Assembly: GCF_014805685.1 (NCBI RefSeq)
Contig: NC_060887.1
Location: 31,849,463 to 31,913,462, forward strand
Source: Silurus meridionalis
Lineage: Eukaryota > Chordata > Actinopteri > Siluriformes > Siluridae
DNA length: 64,000 bases
Reading direction: 5' to 3'
The translations under genes and the position numbers were made by a program. Every line of letters begins with the position of its first letter. The first letter of the stretch is position 1. The notes beneath the pieces are model-generated. The model had not been told where the DNA came from. It was given only the letters and a program-made list of their open reading frames with translations, and searched no databases. Of the stretch, positions 10,802-23,754 are shown one piece after another.

Positions 10802-13063
10802 ATACACAGTGCTGAAGTGTATTTCAGGCCTGCGTGCCTTAGGGGAAGAGGTCAGCCTTTAAATAATGAAACTTATAGTAGTAAGTCAACAGTGTCCATG
10901 TTCACAAGCTGGTAAGAGGTGGAGGAAGGTGAAAGTCTGGATTTAATTGTCATTGTTGGAATCTCTCTGTCTTGCATCCCATGATGTTTCTTTGGCTATA
11001 AATAGTAAAGCCATATTTCTTACCTACCAGAGATGCTTTTTTAATTTGACTGCATTTATTAGGTTAAAATGTCCTCCACTAACTATAAGGGTGCATTTAG
11101 ACATGCAGAGTTCAGTTTATTTTAATTGAACACTAAAATGTTTTAATCTTCAGTATGGTTTCAGCAAACACTAAGGTGTGGAAATAAAATTATGGTACCA
11201 AGTGAGCAAAATAGTTTTGGTCCACTTACAAGTTAACTCTAGCGTGGTTTAATGGCAGTGAGAAAGTGACCTGACCCTGAAATGACTCAACTGCAAGAAG
11301 TGAACCAAAAATGTAATGTATTTTGGGTTGTGCCATTTTTCAGTCATCACCTGAATATTTTTGGAAATAAGTTCTTCATCATACAGTGTAAGTAAATGAT
11401 TTGGGAAATACATTTTAAGGCAACTGGAGCAAAATAAAAGCAACATGATAACATTCAGAGCAGAGTACAATAGATTTAGTAAAACAAAAAAATGTTTAAA
11501 TTAACCAAGCAAAAATTGACAAATAACCTATTGCACACACATTTTATTTCATTGTGTGCTTGTTAAAGATTCGAAATGGATTTGCAAATCTCTTTCATTT
11601 ATTGGTCAAGAGTCACCCAGTGTATGGAGAGGCATGGCTAAATAAATGGTTTATTTAGGTTAGAAATAACTAGGTTAAAAGCTTTTTTTCTTTTAGCAAA
11701 TCAAGGGTTTGTTATATTGTTTTGTTTGTTGGTTCAAATATCCTGAACAGTGCTACAGCTTTGTGATTTGCCTCAGGTTAGTTACATGCCATACAGTAAT
11801 TTACTACCTGATTGTGTTCACCTATATTTTGTTTAGTTCTGGTTTGTTATTCATAGTCTGTCATTTTTTTGTTTATGTCTCAATTTGTCTCATGTCTTCC
11901 CAAGCATTTAGTCATAGTAATTCTGAGCCTTATTTTTAAAATGTTTTCTCACTGATTTAACATCAAGTCCTGTACTGATTTCCATGTAATAATCCTGCAG
12001 TGTTCTGACCTTCATCAGACTCTGTTCAAACACAGGCATATTGTCACTTTCTACATGCTGCACATTACAAATGTTACAATTTTAAAGAACCACAATATAC
12101 ATCTCAATATTATGAGCATGTTTTTCCTCCATAATTTAAAACTCAATAAGCTTTTAAGCATACAGTGCTTTGTTTTTTAAAGCTAAAAGAAAAAACAGAT
12201 GACAGGTCGAGCCCTCAATTAGCCTTCAGACGAATACAGCAGCCAGGAAAACACAAACACTAATTCTTACGTGTTATCCGTTTAATTCTGACGGCAAAAA
12301 AATATAGATAAGCATGAACCTTTGTGACATCATCATGTGGAAAAGAAAGGTGAGAAATGAAGCATGTTATCTTGCAGGCTTTGCTTGGAAATTAAAGTAG
12401 GAAAAGGGAAAAGGGAGAGTCACATTGTTTCTCTCATCCCCCTCGAGCTTCAAAAAATTCATCATAAGTTGCTTTTTTTATTTGTTTCACTTACTGACTT
12501 GGCATTCACTTCCTCAGTCCTTAAGGGGCTATGCTTTCCTTTATTCAATTTCTCCTGCAGAGATGTGAAGTGTCTTTTTCGTGTCCTTACATTTAGTTCC
12601 TTTAGTAGACATAAAGACTTGCATATCCTATTTTCTTTTGACTAGACCTACTAGCTCCTGTGAGATACGCAGATTAGAGTGTGTGTAGTATTTATCAGAG
12701 CCCTAATAATATTTAGGAGGCTTCATTAACACTTCCACATACTCTCTCTCTCTCTTGCTCTCTTTCTCTTTCTGTCTTTTTCTCATTTTCCTCTCGAGGC
12801 TTATAAAAAAAGCCTACCTGTATAAAGTTACATCTCCTGGCTGCTCCTATAAAGTGGAATAAATCTGATAGGCACCTCAGTGAAGTCATTATTATAAAGG
12901 GAATTGCCTCTATAACAATCAGCTTTTCTGTTGCATAATAGTGTTCCAGATTTACACTGTGCACTTTGGAAATTACCTTAGAAATATGGTTATGCAATAC
13001 CCAGTGTATATTAGTACATTTATTCAGCTCTGTGCATTACATTTGTGCCGACATACTCACATT
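10801..13063. other. Gene-free stretch
   Basis: AT-rich, with no gene. The imperfect CT tract at 12741-12785 is listed separately. Confidence 0.5.
12741..12785. repeat. Imperfect CT-rich tract
   Basis: ctctctctct followed by ttgctctctttctctttctg and related pyrimidine runs. Confidence 0.8.
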
Positions 13064-13291
13064 TACAACCCCAATTTAAAATGGTTCGGATGTTGTGTAA
13101 TTATTAGAACATAAAGATGTCAATGTAAAAATTGAGGAAATGTACTGTTTTATGGGAAAACAGTCATTTTTAATTTCATGTCTCAACGGAGTTAAAAAGG
13201 TTGAGAAATTTGAAAGAAGAAAAAGCTGGAGGAACATCTTGCAACTAATTAGGTTAATTGGCAACTGGTCAGTAACATGACCAGGAGAAGT
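13064..13291. mobile_element. DNA-transposon relic (acaaccccaatt family)
   Basis: Starts 'tacaaccccaatttaaaatg' and later has 'caactaattaggttaattgg' and 'ggtcagtaacatgacc'. These match my memory of a very common teleost DNA transposon whose consensus begins ACAACCCCAATTCC. I do not assign a superfamily. No transposase is visible. Confidence 0.45.
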
Positions 13292-13600
13292 TTTGTGCTC
13301 ATTCAGCAACAGGGGTGTTAGTAAACTCAGGTACTAAAGTAGGCCTCGGGTGCAGTCAGCGTTCCAATTCATCCCAAAAGTGTTTAATATGGTTGAGGTC
13401 AGACCCTTTATAGCAGGCAACTCAAGATGTTCCACTTCAACTCATATAAACCATATCTTCATAGAGATGGCTTTGGGCACATCCCAAGACATCCTATACA
13501 ATTGTGTGCCACCAGCTTGTTGGCACTAGTTTGGAGAAAACCTTGAACAGTATGGCGGGAAAATTCAGGTTTCCCAATTCTTTTGTCCATATAGTTGTAT
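13292..13600 (-). mobile_element. Tc1-derived relic
   Basis: A member of the same small family as 9563-9939 in the opposite orientation: 'gtgctcattcagcaacaggg', 'gggtgcagtcagcgttccaa', 'ggttgaggtcagaccct', 'caattgtgtgccaccagc', ending in 'ttttgtccatatagttgta'. On the minus strand the middle would encode the NPIEHLWDEL region, but it is out of frame. The left third is missing. Confidence 0.65.
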
Positions 13601-14407
13601 TGTGATTATTAATAATGAGTATTGTTTATAGTGTATTCTTATAATTAGATTATTTGCAGTAATAAGACAATATAATAAAATGTGTTGTATTAATAAGCAG
13701 CAGAAGTTAATAAACAGCGTATAGACTATGTTTATAGACTACAATCCCATCAACCATCACACCCTCACATGCCCTGCCACATGATTTCTGCATCTGAATC
13801 ATGTCTTATAATTAGTATATGTATATGTATATGTCTCACTGTTCACAGCACGTTTGTTTTCCATGGTTGTTGTTGTTATGTCATGGTCCTTGTAATCTCT
13901 CCAAATGAATTGAATTGAAATCTAATTCTTTGTTTTGTTTCTTTGTTGTATTTTTTTTTTCATGTATTATCATAAAATATATCTGCACTATAGAAATTGA
14001 GGAAAAATTGTATGCCAATGACTAAAATTTGCTAAATAATAACAAAAAAAACTATTAAGCTATACATAAAAGAAGATAATAAAATGGAAAAAGGATATTT
14101 CCAGCAATTCATAATTGTTTTAATCTTTTATTCTTTATTTTTATGCCCCTTTATAACTTTATGCTATTTTTCTCTTTACTTTACTTTTAATTTACAATTT
14201 TCAATTCACTTTTTCTTTTCCTGCCAATACTTCTGCTTTTAATACGAGTTGAGCTGAACTGAGCATTTACGCTTTAAGTTATGTTTCCATTCGTATATTC
14301 ATAAAAACCTGGTCCAATTCTCTATTTTCAGCTCCAGACTGAAATAGACACTGTGGGTAGAGAGTGCTTGGAGTCAAATCAATGGCATCAGCTAGAAGCT
14401 TTGTGAG

Positions 14408-14453
<46 letters not shown>

Positions 14454-15290
14454 AATGATCTTTCATTCTTTAGTGTCATTGACACACCATTCAATTTTTT
14501 TAATGTCCTGTCCAGTTAAGAGTTTAAAGGCCTATCATTGCTGTCTGAAATGGAATGCAAATCACTCCGCTTGAGGGTTTTTCAACATGCTCTTGAATAA
14601 AGTATCAGCCTATTAAAGAGCAAATTTCAGTCGTTCATCAATTCTGGGATGAAACCGATGAGCTTCTACTCTGTAAATGTTGCCGTCAGTAAAAAGGAAG
14701 GTGACGTTCTAGCAGGGAAGCTGATGCTGGATTCTGCAGGACAACATCTGCAACAGCATGATAGAAGGTTTCCTGATATCTACCATGTCCGGTATCTTGT
14801 CTCCAAAAGTTCTCAAATAAAATCACGTTGTACACAAGTATGTTCATCAGCTAAAAGAAAACTCTCACCATGTCACATTGTCACATTCTTTGTGTCATTA
14901 GATTGTGTTTGAGTAATCAATAGGGTGGTGTAAAGTGGGCCCGATGACAAGTGCCTCTGTTAACTCTGATGGTGTGTTTTTTATAACAGCATTTGATAGC
15001 GTATTATTTACGCTATCAAAAATCTCAAACTTTCAAAATAAATACATTTTCAAAATAATTTAGAAGACTCGGTAACATGACAAACTTTTATTGTCTTGTA
15101 TAACATGTGATAACAGATGCTAACTTGTATGACACAACCCACTATTAATTGTTACTATAAACAGTTACATATTGCTTATTCAATTATGTATATATTATTT
15201 GGTGTATAAATAATAAACCTTCTGGGACTTTTTGTCTTTGGAAAGGTTTTAAGTGTGGTAAGTGTAATTAGTGTTTATGCTGTTGATACT
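13601..15290. other. Gene-free stretch
   Basis: Very AT-rich from 13600 to 14300. No gene or clear repeat apart from the CT array at 14411. Confidence 0.5.
14411..14450. repeat. (CT)20 microsatellite
   Basis: Twenty uninterrupted CT units. Confidence 0.97.
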
Positions 15291-15410
15291 TAGCATTTAT
15301 CGCATTTATGCAAATAAGTAGATGAGGGCCTTGCTCAAGGGCCCAGCAGTGGCAGGTTGGTACTTGGATTTGAACTCACGACCTTATGATTAAGAGTCCA
15401 GACCGGTGTA
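15291..15410 (-). mobile_element. tRNA-derived SINE fragment, antisense
   Basis: Reversed, it reads gactcttaatcataaggtcg then tgagttcaaatccaagtacc (B box at 15365-15380) then 'cccttgagcaaggccctcat'. This is the standard head and body of fish tRNA-derived SINEs. The A box and 3' tail are eroded. Confidence 0.65.
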
Positions 15411-17320
15411 TCCTATATTAAATTCTTATAAAAGCATGCAATGTTGTGCTTTATTCCTTTTATAGCTTTCGGTATACTTAAAGGAATAAAAATACAAATA
15501 AATAGTTGTGTAAATTGTTCAGGCGAACCTATCTGCTCACTCTTAATGCTGCAAGAGCGCTCAGTGAAGCGAGGAGGTCAGGCTCTGTAAACCTGAACAA
15601 TACTATTGCTCCACTGTGCTGTAAAATAACTGTCAGTTACAACACAGAACAAATCAGTGTCAACTGATAAACACACTCTGCCTGCTGACCTTGCTTGTAT
15701 GTGTGTGTATTGTTTTTTAATCCTGTACATGTGTATGAGTGTGTGTGGATGGGGGTGTTTTTTCTTACTCGCTGTGCCTATGTCTGTCTCACACCTCACG
15801 TAACTGTAGCTGAAATGAACGATAACATCTAGGCCTCTGCTCTGTATGTGTGTGGGGGGATTCAACTTAGACATGTCACTTCAGTCAACACCTGTCATGC
15901 TGCCATGCTAGCTGCTTCCATGCCTCTTCCGCTAATCTCCTTGTCTAATTCAACTGTGCTCCACACACTACTTTTGCAATACATAAAGAAAGTGTGACAG
16001 CGTAAAGGAAGAAATGATGTCGCCTCCTTTTTCTGTAGATTCCTAACTGCTTATTTTAGTGAGATCCAAGATGGATTCCTGAGCTGGATTTTGTGTATTG
16101 AACTTATTCTCATGTACAATTGCTTTGTCTTGATATCAGGTTATTACTGACTTGGGAAGCCATTAACTGCAAAACAAACCTGATAGTTTCCCAGCCATTC
16201 CTGTTTTGGTTAAAAATTTGAAAACATCAGGATTAATTCACAAAGGGGTCAGGATGAAAGCAGGAATGTTCACTGTACTAGATTTCTAATTGTAGAAGTG
16301 AAAATAAAGCCCCAGTTTCTCCTTTTTTTTTTCTCTCTCTCAAGTGGATTTGTGGATTGTTGACACATACACAAGGACCGATTTAACAATCATTGGAATG
16401 TTTCCTATTCATTACACCACCTAAATCAGTCCATTCAACCTATCGCCAGACTTATTGCAATCCCACATCCTGCTTCCCACTAATCGTCTTCAGAACTTTG
16501 GAACAAGTTCCTTGCATAACTCCTTCACAATAACATTAACACAGGTGTGCATATACCCAAAACACACTCTTTTTCACCTCCACAAAACATTTCAGGCTAA
16601 AACACCGTGACCATTCGAGCTGCTGAGGCAAACCTGGGAGGTCAGCACACACACTGCAAGGTCTCCACTTGCATTGGTGCACCCACACATGTTCATTTAG
16701 AACAAATTACCTCCAAACGCCTCCTGGAATGTGTGGGTATGATGTAGGGCTCAGTAAAAAATCAGTTAACGTAGTTCCACTTTGAGGTATAGGCTGCAGG
16801 GGGGAGCTGGAAAGAAATGTCAATTGGTAACAAACTGAAGTTAAAATATAACACAGGCTGTAGAGACGTGATACAGTATGTCACGCTGTGACCCATATAT
16901 TACAGCACTTCAATTGCCTGAGAAGCAGAACTCACCAGTAACGTGATGAGTGTCCTAGGGAGATTGTAGGTGTCTAATATTTTATATTAAAACTAGATTG
17001 TTGTCCTACTTTCTGAAATAGATACTGTATGATGAATGTCATCGCGATTAAAATACTTTACAGTGCATCTTAATGAGGAATAATATATGCATGTGGATAT
17101 TTCAAAGCATTTTAATCTCATTTAATCTAATTTTAACAATATCTGAAACTAAGTGATACTTGCAGTGTTAATATTGCACTCATTCTGTTTTATATATGTG
17201 TGAAATATCACAGTTTTTTTTATTCTTTTAATATTGCTAAAATAGAGGTTTGAAGAACTAAGAAAAATTGCGGTTAATAGTGCATTGAAGTCAAGGCCTT
17301 TATTAAACATACCATGTTTG
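15411..17320. other. Gene-free stretch
   Basis: No gene recognised. The part at about 16420-16700 is less AT-rich and repeat-free. Otherwise nothing stands out. Confidence 0.5.
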
Positions 17321-17505
17321 ATAGTGGTGGCTTAGTGGTTAAGGCATTAGACTATGGACCTTAAGATTGGGAGCTCAAATCCCAGCCACACCATGCTGCT
17401 ACTCCTGGGTTCCTGAACAAGGCCCTTAACCTATAACTGCTGAAAAATATTATAAGTTGTTCTGGATAAGAGTGTCTGCCAAATACCATAATATATAAAT
17501 GCTAA
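17321..17505 (+). mobile_element. tRNA-derived SINE with LINE-type tail
   Basis: The A-box-like ggtggcttagtggttaagg (17326-17344) and B-box-like gagctcaaatcccag (17371-17385) mark a pol III promoter head. The body has 'cctgaacaaggcccttaacc' and the tail 'tctggataagagtgtctgcc' matches the L2 tail at 1-300. The shared tail implies mobilisation by the L2-like LINE. Confidence 0.8.
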
Positions 17506-18734
17506 ATTATTTAGCTGCTAATCAAATTAATCTGTGTTTATATTAAGGCTGTTATAATAATATGCTGTTTATTTTAGTGACTGTTGTGTCAGTTTCTTAG
17601 TCAAATGACAAACTGTGGTATCAAATTTGAAAGAGTGGAAAAATAGAGAGACTGGTAAGGGAACAACTGTTTATATTTTGGTAAGAATACATTTTTAAAG
17701 TATGATGTTATTCTTTAATAGCTGGCAAGTGAGAGACATTTAACACTTTGAGATGTACTATTATTTTTTAGGGTGGTAAATGTAACTCCTAAACCCATTA
17801 TCATATACATGCCAATAACATGAATAACATCCCATGTATTATACCCACACAATACATTGGAATTATATACATACATACCACTTCTGTCTGTATATACACA
17901 GACAGAACTGTCTGTCATAAACAGCCACTGGGAATGACTACAGTATCACAATATGACTACAGGACTACTGGGAAATAGCAGTGGTCCAGAGACATCACAC
18001 AGCCAGATGGCATACTGTTATTGCTAAACCATGTTAGTTTATAATTGAGCATCCGCTACAAAAACCTGTAATACTGTAAAGGATCATAAAACCTAAATCA
18101 TTCACGACGCTAACAATGGCACTGATCACTCATTGCTAATTAACTTCTAGCATTTCTCCATCTGTAGCAGATCCGCAGGCAAGCCTGGCTGAAATTCCTC
18201 TGCTCATTGCTTAGATTGATATAATTTGTGCTTTAATGGACCAGTTTTAAAAGTGGCGAGGTGGTTTGTGGCTAGTTTTCAGACTCCTGTGGCATGCTTT
18301 CAAAAGCAACATGTGGATTGGCTGTAGGTGAGACCTATGAATGCAAAGGAAAAGAAAATGGTACAGTCGGCTTGGACTGGATGGTGCGAAATCCAAACCT
18401 GACTGAAAGGTTTTTCAAGTTCTTATTAGTGGGTGAGCTCCATTTCTGAACAAATATCACTAGTGAGATCACATTAGTTTATAGATTTCAAGATGAGAAA
18501 CCTTTGTTTCTAGCCAAGATTTAAGAATGAAATGAGGCTATTACTATAATACATAAGAAATCAAACATGACACAATGTACTGTTATAGAAAAATAATCAA
18601 CAACAGGGTGGCGTAATGATGTTAAAAGCACCTAAGACTGGTGATTTCTTGTAACACCACATCCTGTTTTATTTATTCCATATTGTAGTCTTGAGCATGT
18701 TTAAACCATTGGACGGTTCTGTGACATCTGCTAA
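17506..18734. other. Gene-free stretch
   Basis: AT-rich and repeat-poor, with no coding signal I can support. Confidence 0.5.
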
Positions 18735-19053
18735 GTTGGGTTCACATATGGGTTTGGTTTGTCTGTGCTGCTAGTTTACAGATTTAAAGAACCTGGGTTT
18801 GAATTGAAGCTCAGGTTATTGCCTGTGCACAGTTTTACACCATCTCCATCCTCTGGGTGGACTGACTATGCTGAATTGCCCCTAGGTGTAAATAGGTGTA
18901 TGAATGCTAATGAGCATGTGTATTCATGCCATGTAATGGACTGGTGTTCCATCATAGGCTGTATTCCCATTTCACATATAGTATTCCCAAGGAAACTCTG
19001 GTGCCACCATGATTCTGACCCAGAGTATGCAGTTACTGAAATAGATGGATGAA
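18735..19053 (+). mobile_element. LINE/SINE 3' region with (ATGG)n tail
   Basis: Motifs in order: 'ctgaattgcccctaggtgt', 'atggactggtgttccatca', 'ctggtgccaccatgattctg' and 'agttactgaaatagatggat'. They follow the widespread fish retroelement 3' region that normally ends in a tetranucleotide tail. Strongly decayed. The tail runs into the microsatellite at 19101. Confidence 0.5.
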
Positions 19054-19100
19054 TAGATAGGTGAATACATGTATTAGTTGTATGGAAGAACGAATAAATC

Positions 19101-19144
19101 AATGGATGGATAGATGGATGTGTGGATGGATGGATGGATGGATA
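19101..19144. repeat. (ATGG)n microsatellite, left block
   Basis: Units of atgg/gatg with a few variants. The partner block lies at 19556-19630, and a hAT-like relic separates them. Confidence 0.9.
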
Positions 19145-19154
19145 CATGGCTAGT

Positions 19155-19545
19155 GTACTTAAGTAGCTTTATGTGTATCAGGACTTTACTGAAGTATTTC
19201 CATTTGGTGAGACTTTTACTTTAACTTCTCTACATTTCAAAGTCAAATATCTTTAGTAAAATCAGTTATTTTTATTTATGAGTGGATGAAAACTTAAATG
19301 GTCAAGTACATAGCAAGTTACCAATAAAAATAGAAAGTGCGCTTTGTTTTGAAATTGTTTTAATTGCTGCTTGGTGGTATCAACTTATTACTAAGAGTTA
19401 CATTAGAAATGAGAACGGAGTTGATTAGACAAGAGTCTTGTAATAAAAATTATATTTTCTAGACACTATAGCAATAATAAATCATAGGAATTTGGATACT
19501 TGAGTACATTTGAAAGCAAATACTTTTATACTTCTACTTTAACTT
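19155..19545. mobile_element. hAT-like relic
   Basis: Shares 'tgtacttaagtag', 'attgctgcttggtggtatca', 'gagttgattagacaagagtc' and 'gcaaatacttttatacttct' with the hAT element at 30906-33955. Both terminal CAGTGGTGGA repeats are lost. Confidence 0.7.
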
Positions 19546-19555
19546 TAACTTTTTT

Positions 19556-19630
19556 GAATGAATGGATGGATGGAAGGATGGATGGATGGATGGATGGATG
19601 GATGGATTTATGGATGGATGGAAGAATGAA
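19556..19630. repeat. (ATGG)n microsatellite, right block
   Basis: atggatgg units with aagg and attt variants. Confidence 0.93.
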
Positions 19631-21224
19631 TATTACGGCTATGTTGTTTTTTAACTTTACAGAAAACTTTTCCCATCTTTAAAAGTCTAGCAGGCACCAA
19701 AGTTTCTCTCTTGGTAAAATCCTAAATTAAGATTTAAAATAGCCCCAACTAGCTTGAGGACAAACTAAAAAAATCAATTCATATGCTAAACAAACAATAA
19801 TATTATCTGAACAACAACATTGAGACATTGTAGGGACGTCCAATCAGCATGAATCTGCAATTTCTTTCATGATTTCCTGGTACGCATAATTTCTGCCGAG
19901 ATCCATTTTCAGGTAGATTTTGACAAGTTCTTGCATTACAGTTGATTTGTTAGTGAGGCTCATACATCGGCTTGGAATGCAATTACACTAATGTTTTCTG
20001 TAATACACTTACTTGGAGCTTTAACTTATCACTTGCGGTGCTCTGTCTTTCCCTGGCAGCAACACAAAATCTGACTACTGGGTCTGATACATTTCCCAAT
20101 CAGCCATAAACCCCCTCACTTGTTTTAATTGCAGGGCTGATCTGAAGTGTTGGTAAAAGAAGTTGCTGTAATTCATCCTTTGGTGAACTTTTCTTCTCTG
20201 TTGTACTACTCTAAGTGCGCTCATTCTCATGCAGCCAGGACTAATCATGTGAGGAGTTGAATAAATGATAGCTTGTGTGAGCTCTTAAGTTACTCATGGC
20301 CTTTGAACTAATCCTCACAGAACAGCAAACGATTATTTATTCATATCTCTTTTGAACGCCACCCTCATTATCATCACTGTATCGCTCCATCCTGTACCTT
20401 GGTTCCTTTGCTCCATCTGTATCTCGCGCACTTGCTATCACTTGGGCCTCAAAGGCTTGTCAGATTAAAAGAGTCTTCTTATGACACATTGAGGATCATT
20501 GCTGGGAAACCAAAATTTGTGAGGCTATATTAATAATGTAGGAGTTTGCCAGGAATATTACAATGCGTATACTTTAACTGTGGTGGACGATTTTTCGTGG
20601 CAGCATGCATGCAAAGCCCTATGAAAGGAATTAAACACAACAGGGTGTTCTGTTACAGGAAAAATAATTAACAGCACAGTGTTACAATACGGAGGCACAA
20701 AGGAGTTCATCTTACCACCCCGAAGATGACTATTTTCCAATAACAGTCAAGAACATTATTCCAGCAGTTTGCAACCAAAAGTACGTTTCATTTATATTTT
20801 AACAATACTGAAGTTTTTTTTTATTTCTAGCTAGCTTAATGAAAAATTCTTTACGAATCATTAAAAATATACCATTTGTCTGTGGGAATAATCAATTCTG
20901 ATTGGCTAAAAGGTGTATTTCCTCGAATAGAAACAATTAGTTACAGTTACAAGTACATACAAAGTAAGGTAGATATTGTAATTCTTCCTAATGACCTTGC
21001 TGACCTCATTGGGGGATCTTTGCATTTCATTTAAATGATATGGTGAATATTTTAAACACCGTCATTATTAGTAGAAAAAACGCCACTGACACAGCTAATT
21101 CACACACAGACAATATCTCTCTCTCTTTCTCTTTCATCAACCTCACACAATTTTTCAATCACTTCTTATTACATGTAAAATCACATGTTGAATCTTTGAC
21201 AGAGCTCTAGATAAAGTAATTTAA
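19631..21224. other. Gene-free stretch
   Basis: No coding signal. About 20190-20530 is repeat-free, compositionally balanced and rich in TAAT/ATTA-type words. It is a candidate conserved non-coding block by appearance only. Confidence 0.45.
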
Positions 21225-21330
21225 TTCAATTTCATTTTATTTAAATACATAACTTATAACAATGGGCATTGTCCCAAATCAGCTTTACAGAGATAAGTAG
21301 GTTATAAAATTCAAATATATATACATTAGT
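21225..21330. mobile_element. Dispersed repeat fragment
   Basis: 'aacaatgggcattgtcccaa' and 'cagctttacagagataagta' match the start of the family at 59145-59447 and 3300-3506. Confidence 0.5.
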
Positions 21331-21397
21331 GCCTATACTTTTTGAATCCTGGTATGTAAACATGGCACTGTATAAACAGAAAAATGTATAACTAGGT

Positions 21398-21520
21398 CAA
21401 GTCAAGAAGCTTTTATTTTTATTTCAACCATATATAGCTGTATACAGTGAAATGAAACAACGTTCCTCCAGAGCCATGGTGCTCCATTAAACAACATAAA
21501 GCTACATAACAGTGATTTGC
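21398..21520 (-). mobile_element. LINE 3' end (Rex1-like), antisense
   Basis: Read on the minus strand it ends in an AATAAA-type signal and agcttcttgacttgac. The motifs 'accatatatagctgtataca' and 'gaaacaacgttcctccagag' recur at 23807-24126. It is a 5'-truncated non-LTR insertion. Confidence 0.55.
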
Positions 21521-23321
21521 AAAGAGCTCAAACCTTGAATTATCTCCGATTAATGAACATCATAATAGGTCAATTCCGTACCAGCCTTACTTGTTTCTCT
21601 CTATGCTAATAATATTAAAAGACTAAAGGCGTTTTTGTGGAGAAAAACTGTTGTTAACTGGAATCAGTGCCTTCTGACCAAATTGATTTAAGAATTTAAC
21701 AGAGCTGTGGTATGGCATGACTCAAGAACAAAGTGAACTTATTACATTCCATAGAGAGATTTCTGTCAGTTCAGTCACAACTGTCTGAAAGCGGATCTTA
21801 AATCCACTGTAACTCCCTTTACATAGACCATTTTTCTTAACAAAAAGGAAACTATACCTTTCTATGCAACACCCTGAGTTCAGGAAGTCACCTTTGCAGT
21901 GCTTTTATAAGAAAACTGATAAGAACAGCGAGTGCTTCTGGAGTGAAATCTTTGTTTAGAAATGAAATGGGTGATATTATCAGGTTCTTGGACGATGGCT
22001 TCAATTCTGGGAAGAGTAAAGTAAACATTTTTTTTTTAGAAATGGAAATAAATTAGTCCAGCTCAATCAGGAAATCTATATTTATTTTCAAAAGATTAGT
22101 AGAAACAAATAATCTGTACTTAGTGCCACAGTGAATAGCACTAATACAAACACTACATGCAGCTACACACCAGCAATCAGCAACACCTTCACTTCTGTAT
22201 GTAATCTAAACAAATGAGCAAGATTAGGATGTAGTTTGCATATGTTTATATATCAGCGTCGTGCACTCTGTGTGGTTCTGTCAAACCGAGGCATCGTATA
22301 ACTATTTGAATGCACTATGGGGCCTTAGGCTATTTTGAGGTCTTATTTTCTCCGGCGAATATTTATATTATGTCTGGAAATTGATATTATGTCAGATTTA
22401 AAGGCTGTCTTAGTCATTTATGAGGATTGCAAATTGGTAACATCTTGCTTGCAATAAAAGGAAAACATTGAATTGCATTTTCAGAAAAGAAAACGAGACG
22501 CCGGCGGATGAAGCTGACACCAAAACGCTCCATTTTAACTTTACTGCTAATGGCCACTTCGCTTTTTATCGTGCTCACTGGGCCAGATGCAGACCCCTAC
22601 TATTTTACTGTGTAATCCTGCATTTGATCCTTCTGTTCCTGCAAGGCAAAACAAAGCATTGAGATAATTGGATCAAACTCAGCTCAAAGGCGAAAGACCA
22701 CGTGCTACAGTCTGTCATTAACAATTGGGGAAATGTTGATATTATTGCATTGTTTGCTACCTAAAACCACTCATTAAACAAGAATATGCAGGATGCTTTG
22801 ATAATTAGGTAGTCTGTATAACTGAAGGAAAGAAGAAAGGAGCACTTTTGACTGCAAAATCATCTCATAAGCATGTCTACTCTACTGCCATATCATGAAC
22901 CTTGTTCAGCTTTATGACATTATGTTGCCATGGTAACATAGCTCAATTCATATTTATATGCTAGCACAATCTTATACATTCTTCATGGAAAAAAGATCAT
23001 AGTGCTGCAATTTTATACCATGGCTATAAAAAATTGCTTGTCAGGTGTCCATTATTCATTGATCTGGTTGGATAAAAAAAAAAACACTGTCCTAATACTA
23101 GGTGGGATGCAACCATGACACCGATAATAATTAATGGCGCTGGTCATCTTGAAAAAATGTATTTATAACAAAAGATTTATAGGCTACACTAATGTGTACT
23201 GAAATATTTTTTCTCTATGATGGAACCATAGCAATCATAACATCTATTGTAATACATTTCTTGTTGTCGTTTTTGCATTTCAATACACATTATGGTGGTT
23301 TGATAATATTTAGTGATCTTT

Positions 23322-23322
<1 letters not shown>
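21521..23322. other. Gene-free stretch
   Basis: No repeat. A 64-codon frame at 22468-22662 has no known domain. The block at about 22470-22830 looks like conserved regulatory DNA (attaacaattgggg, ttgataattagg), which only alignment can decide. Confidence 0.45.

Positions 23323-23370
<48 letters not shown>
23323..23370. repeat. (GA)n microsatellite
   Basis: About 22 GA units with one interruption near the right end. Confidence 0.96.
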
Positions 23371-23754
23371 GTGAAATTGTATAACTATACATAATATCTA
23401 TACAAATGACCAATAATCTGTTTAATGAGCAGCCTTGAGATACACTTTTTTTTTGTCTATTAAAATGATACTTAAAAACATGATATCTAAACGCCCAGGG
23501 CTTAAAATTATTTTTAGATTTCTCCTCACATATTTACATATTTTTACTTATGCATTTGCATATAGCTTTTATTAGTATTAAACTTATTAATGAATAAATA
23601 CACTATTTGAGCTTGTAGAGACCCTCATTTTTATTTATAGCTCTATACTAATGTTGTGCTGCAATTTATACTAAACTATAAAAGCATACGCTGTGTTTAC
23701 AGACAAAACGCTTGACAATAAGATTTGTGCTTTACAATCATCCCAGCACACGTT
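23371..23754. other. Gene-free stretch
   Basis: AT-rich. I see nothing in it. Confidence 0.5.
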
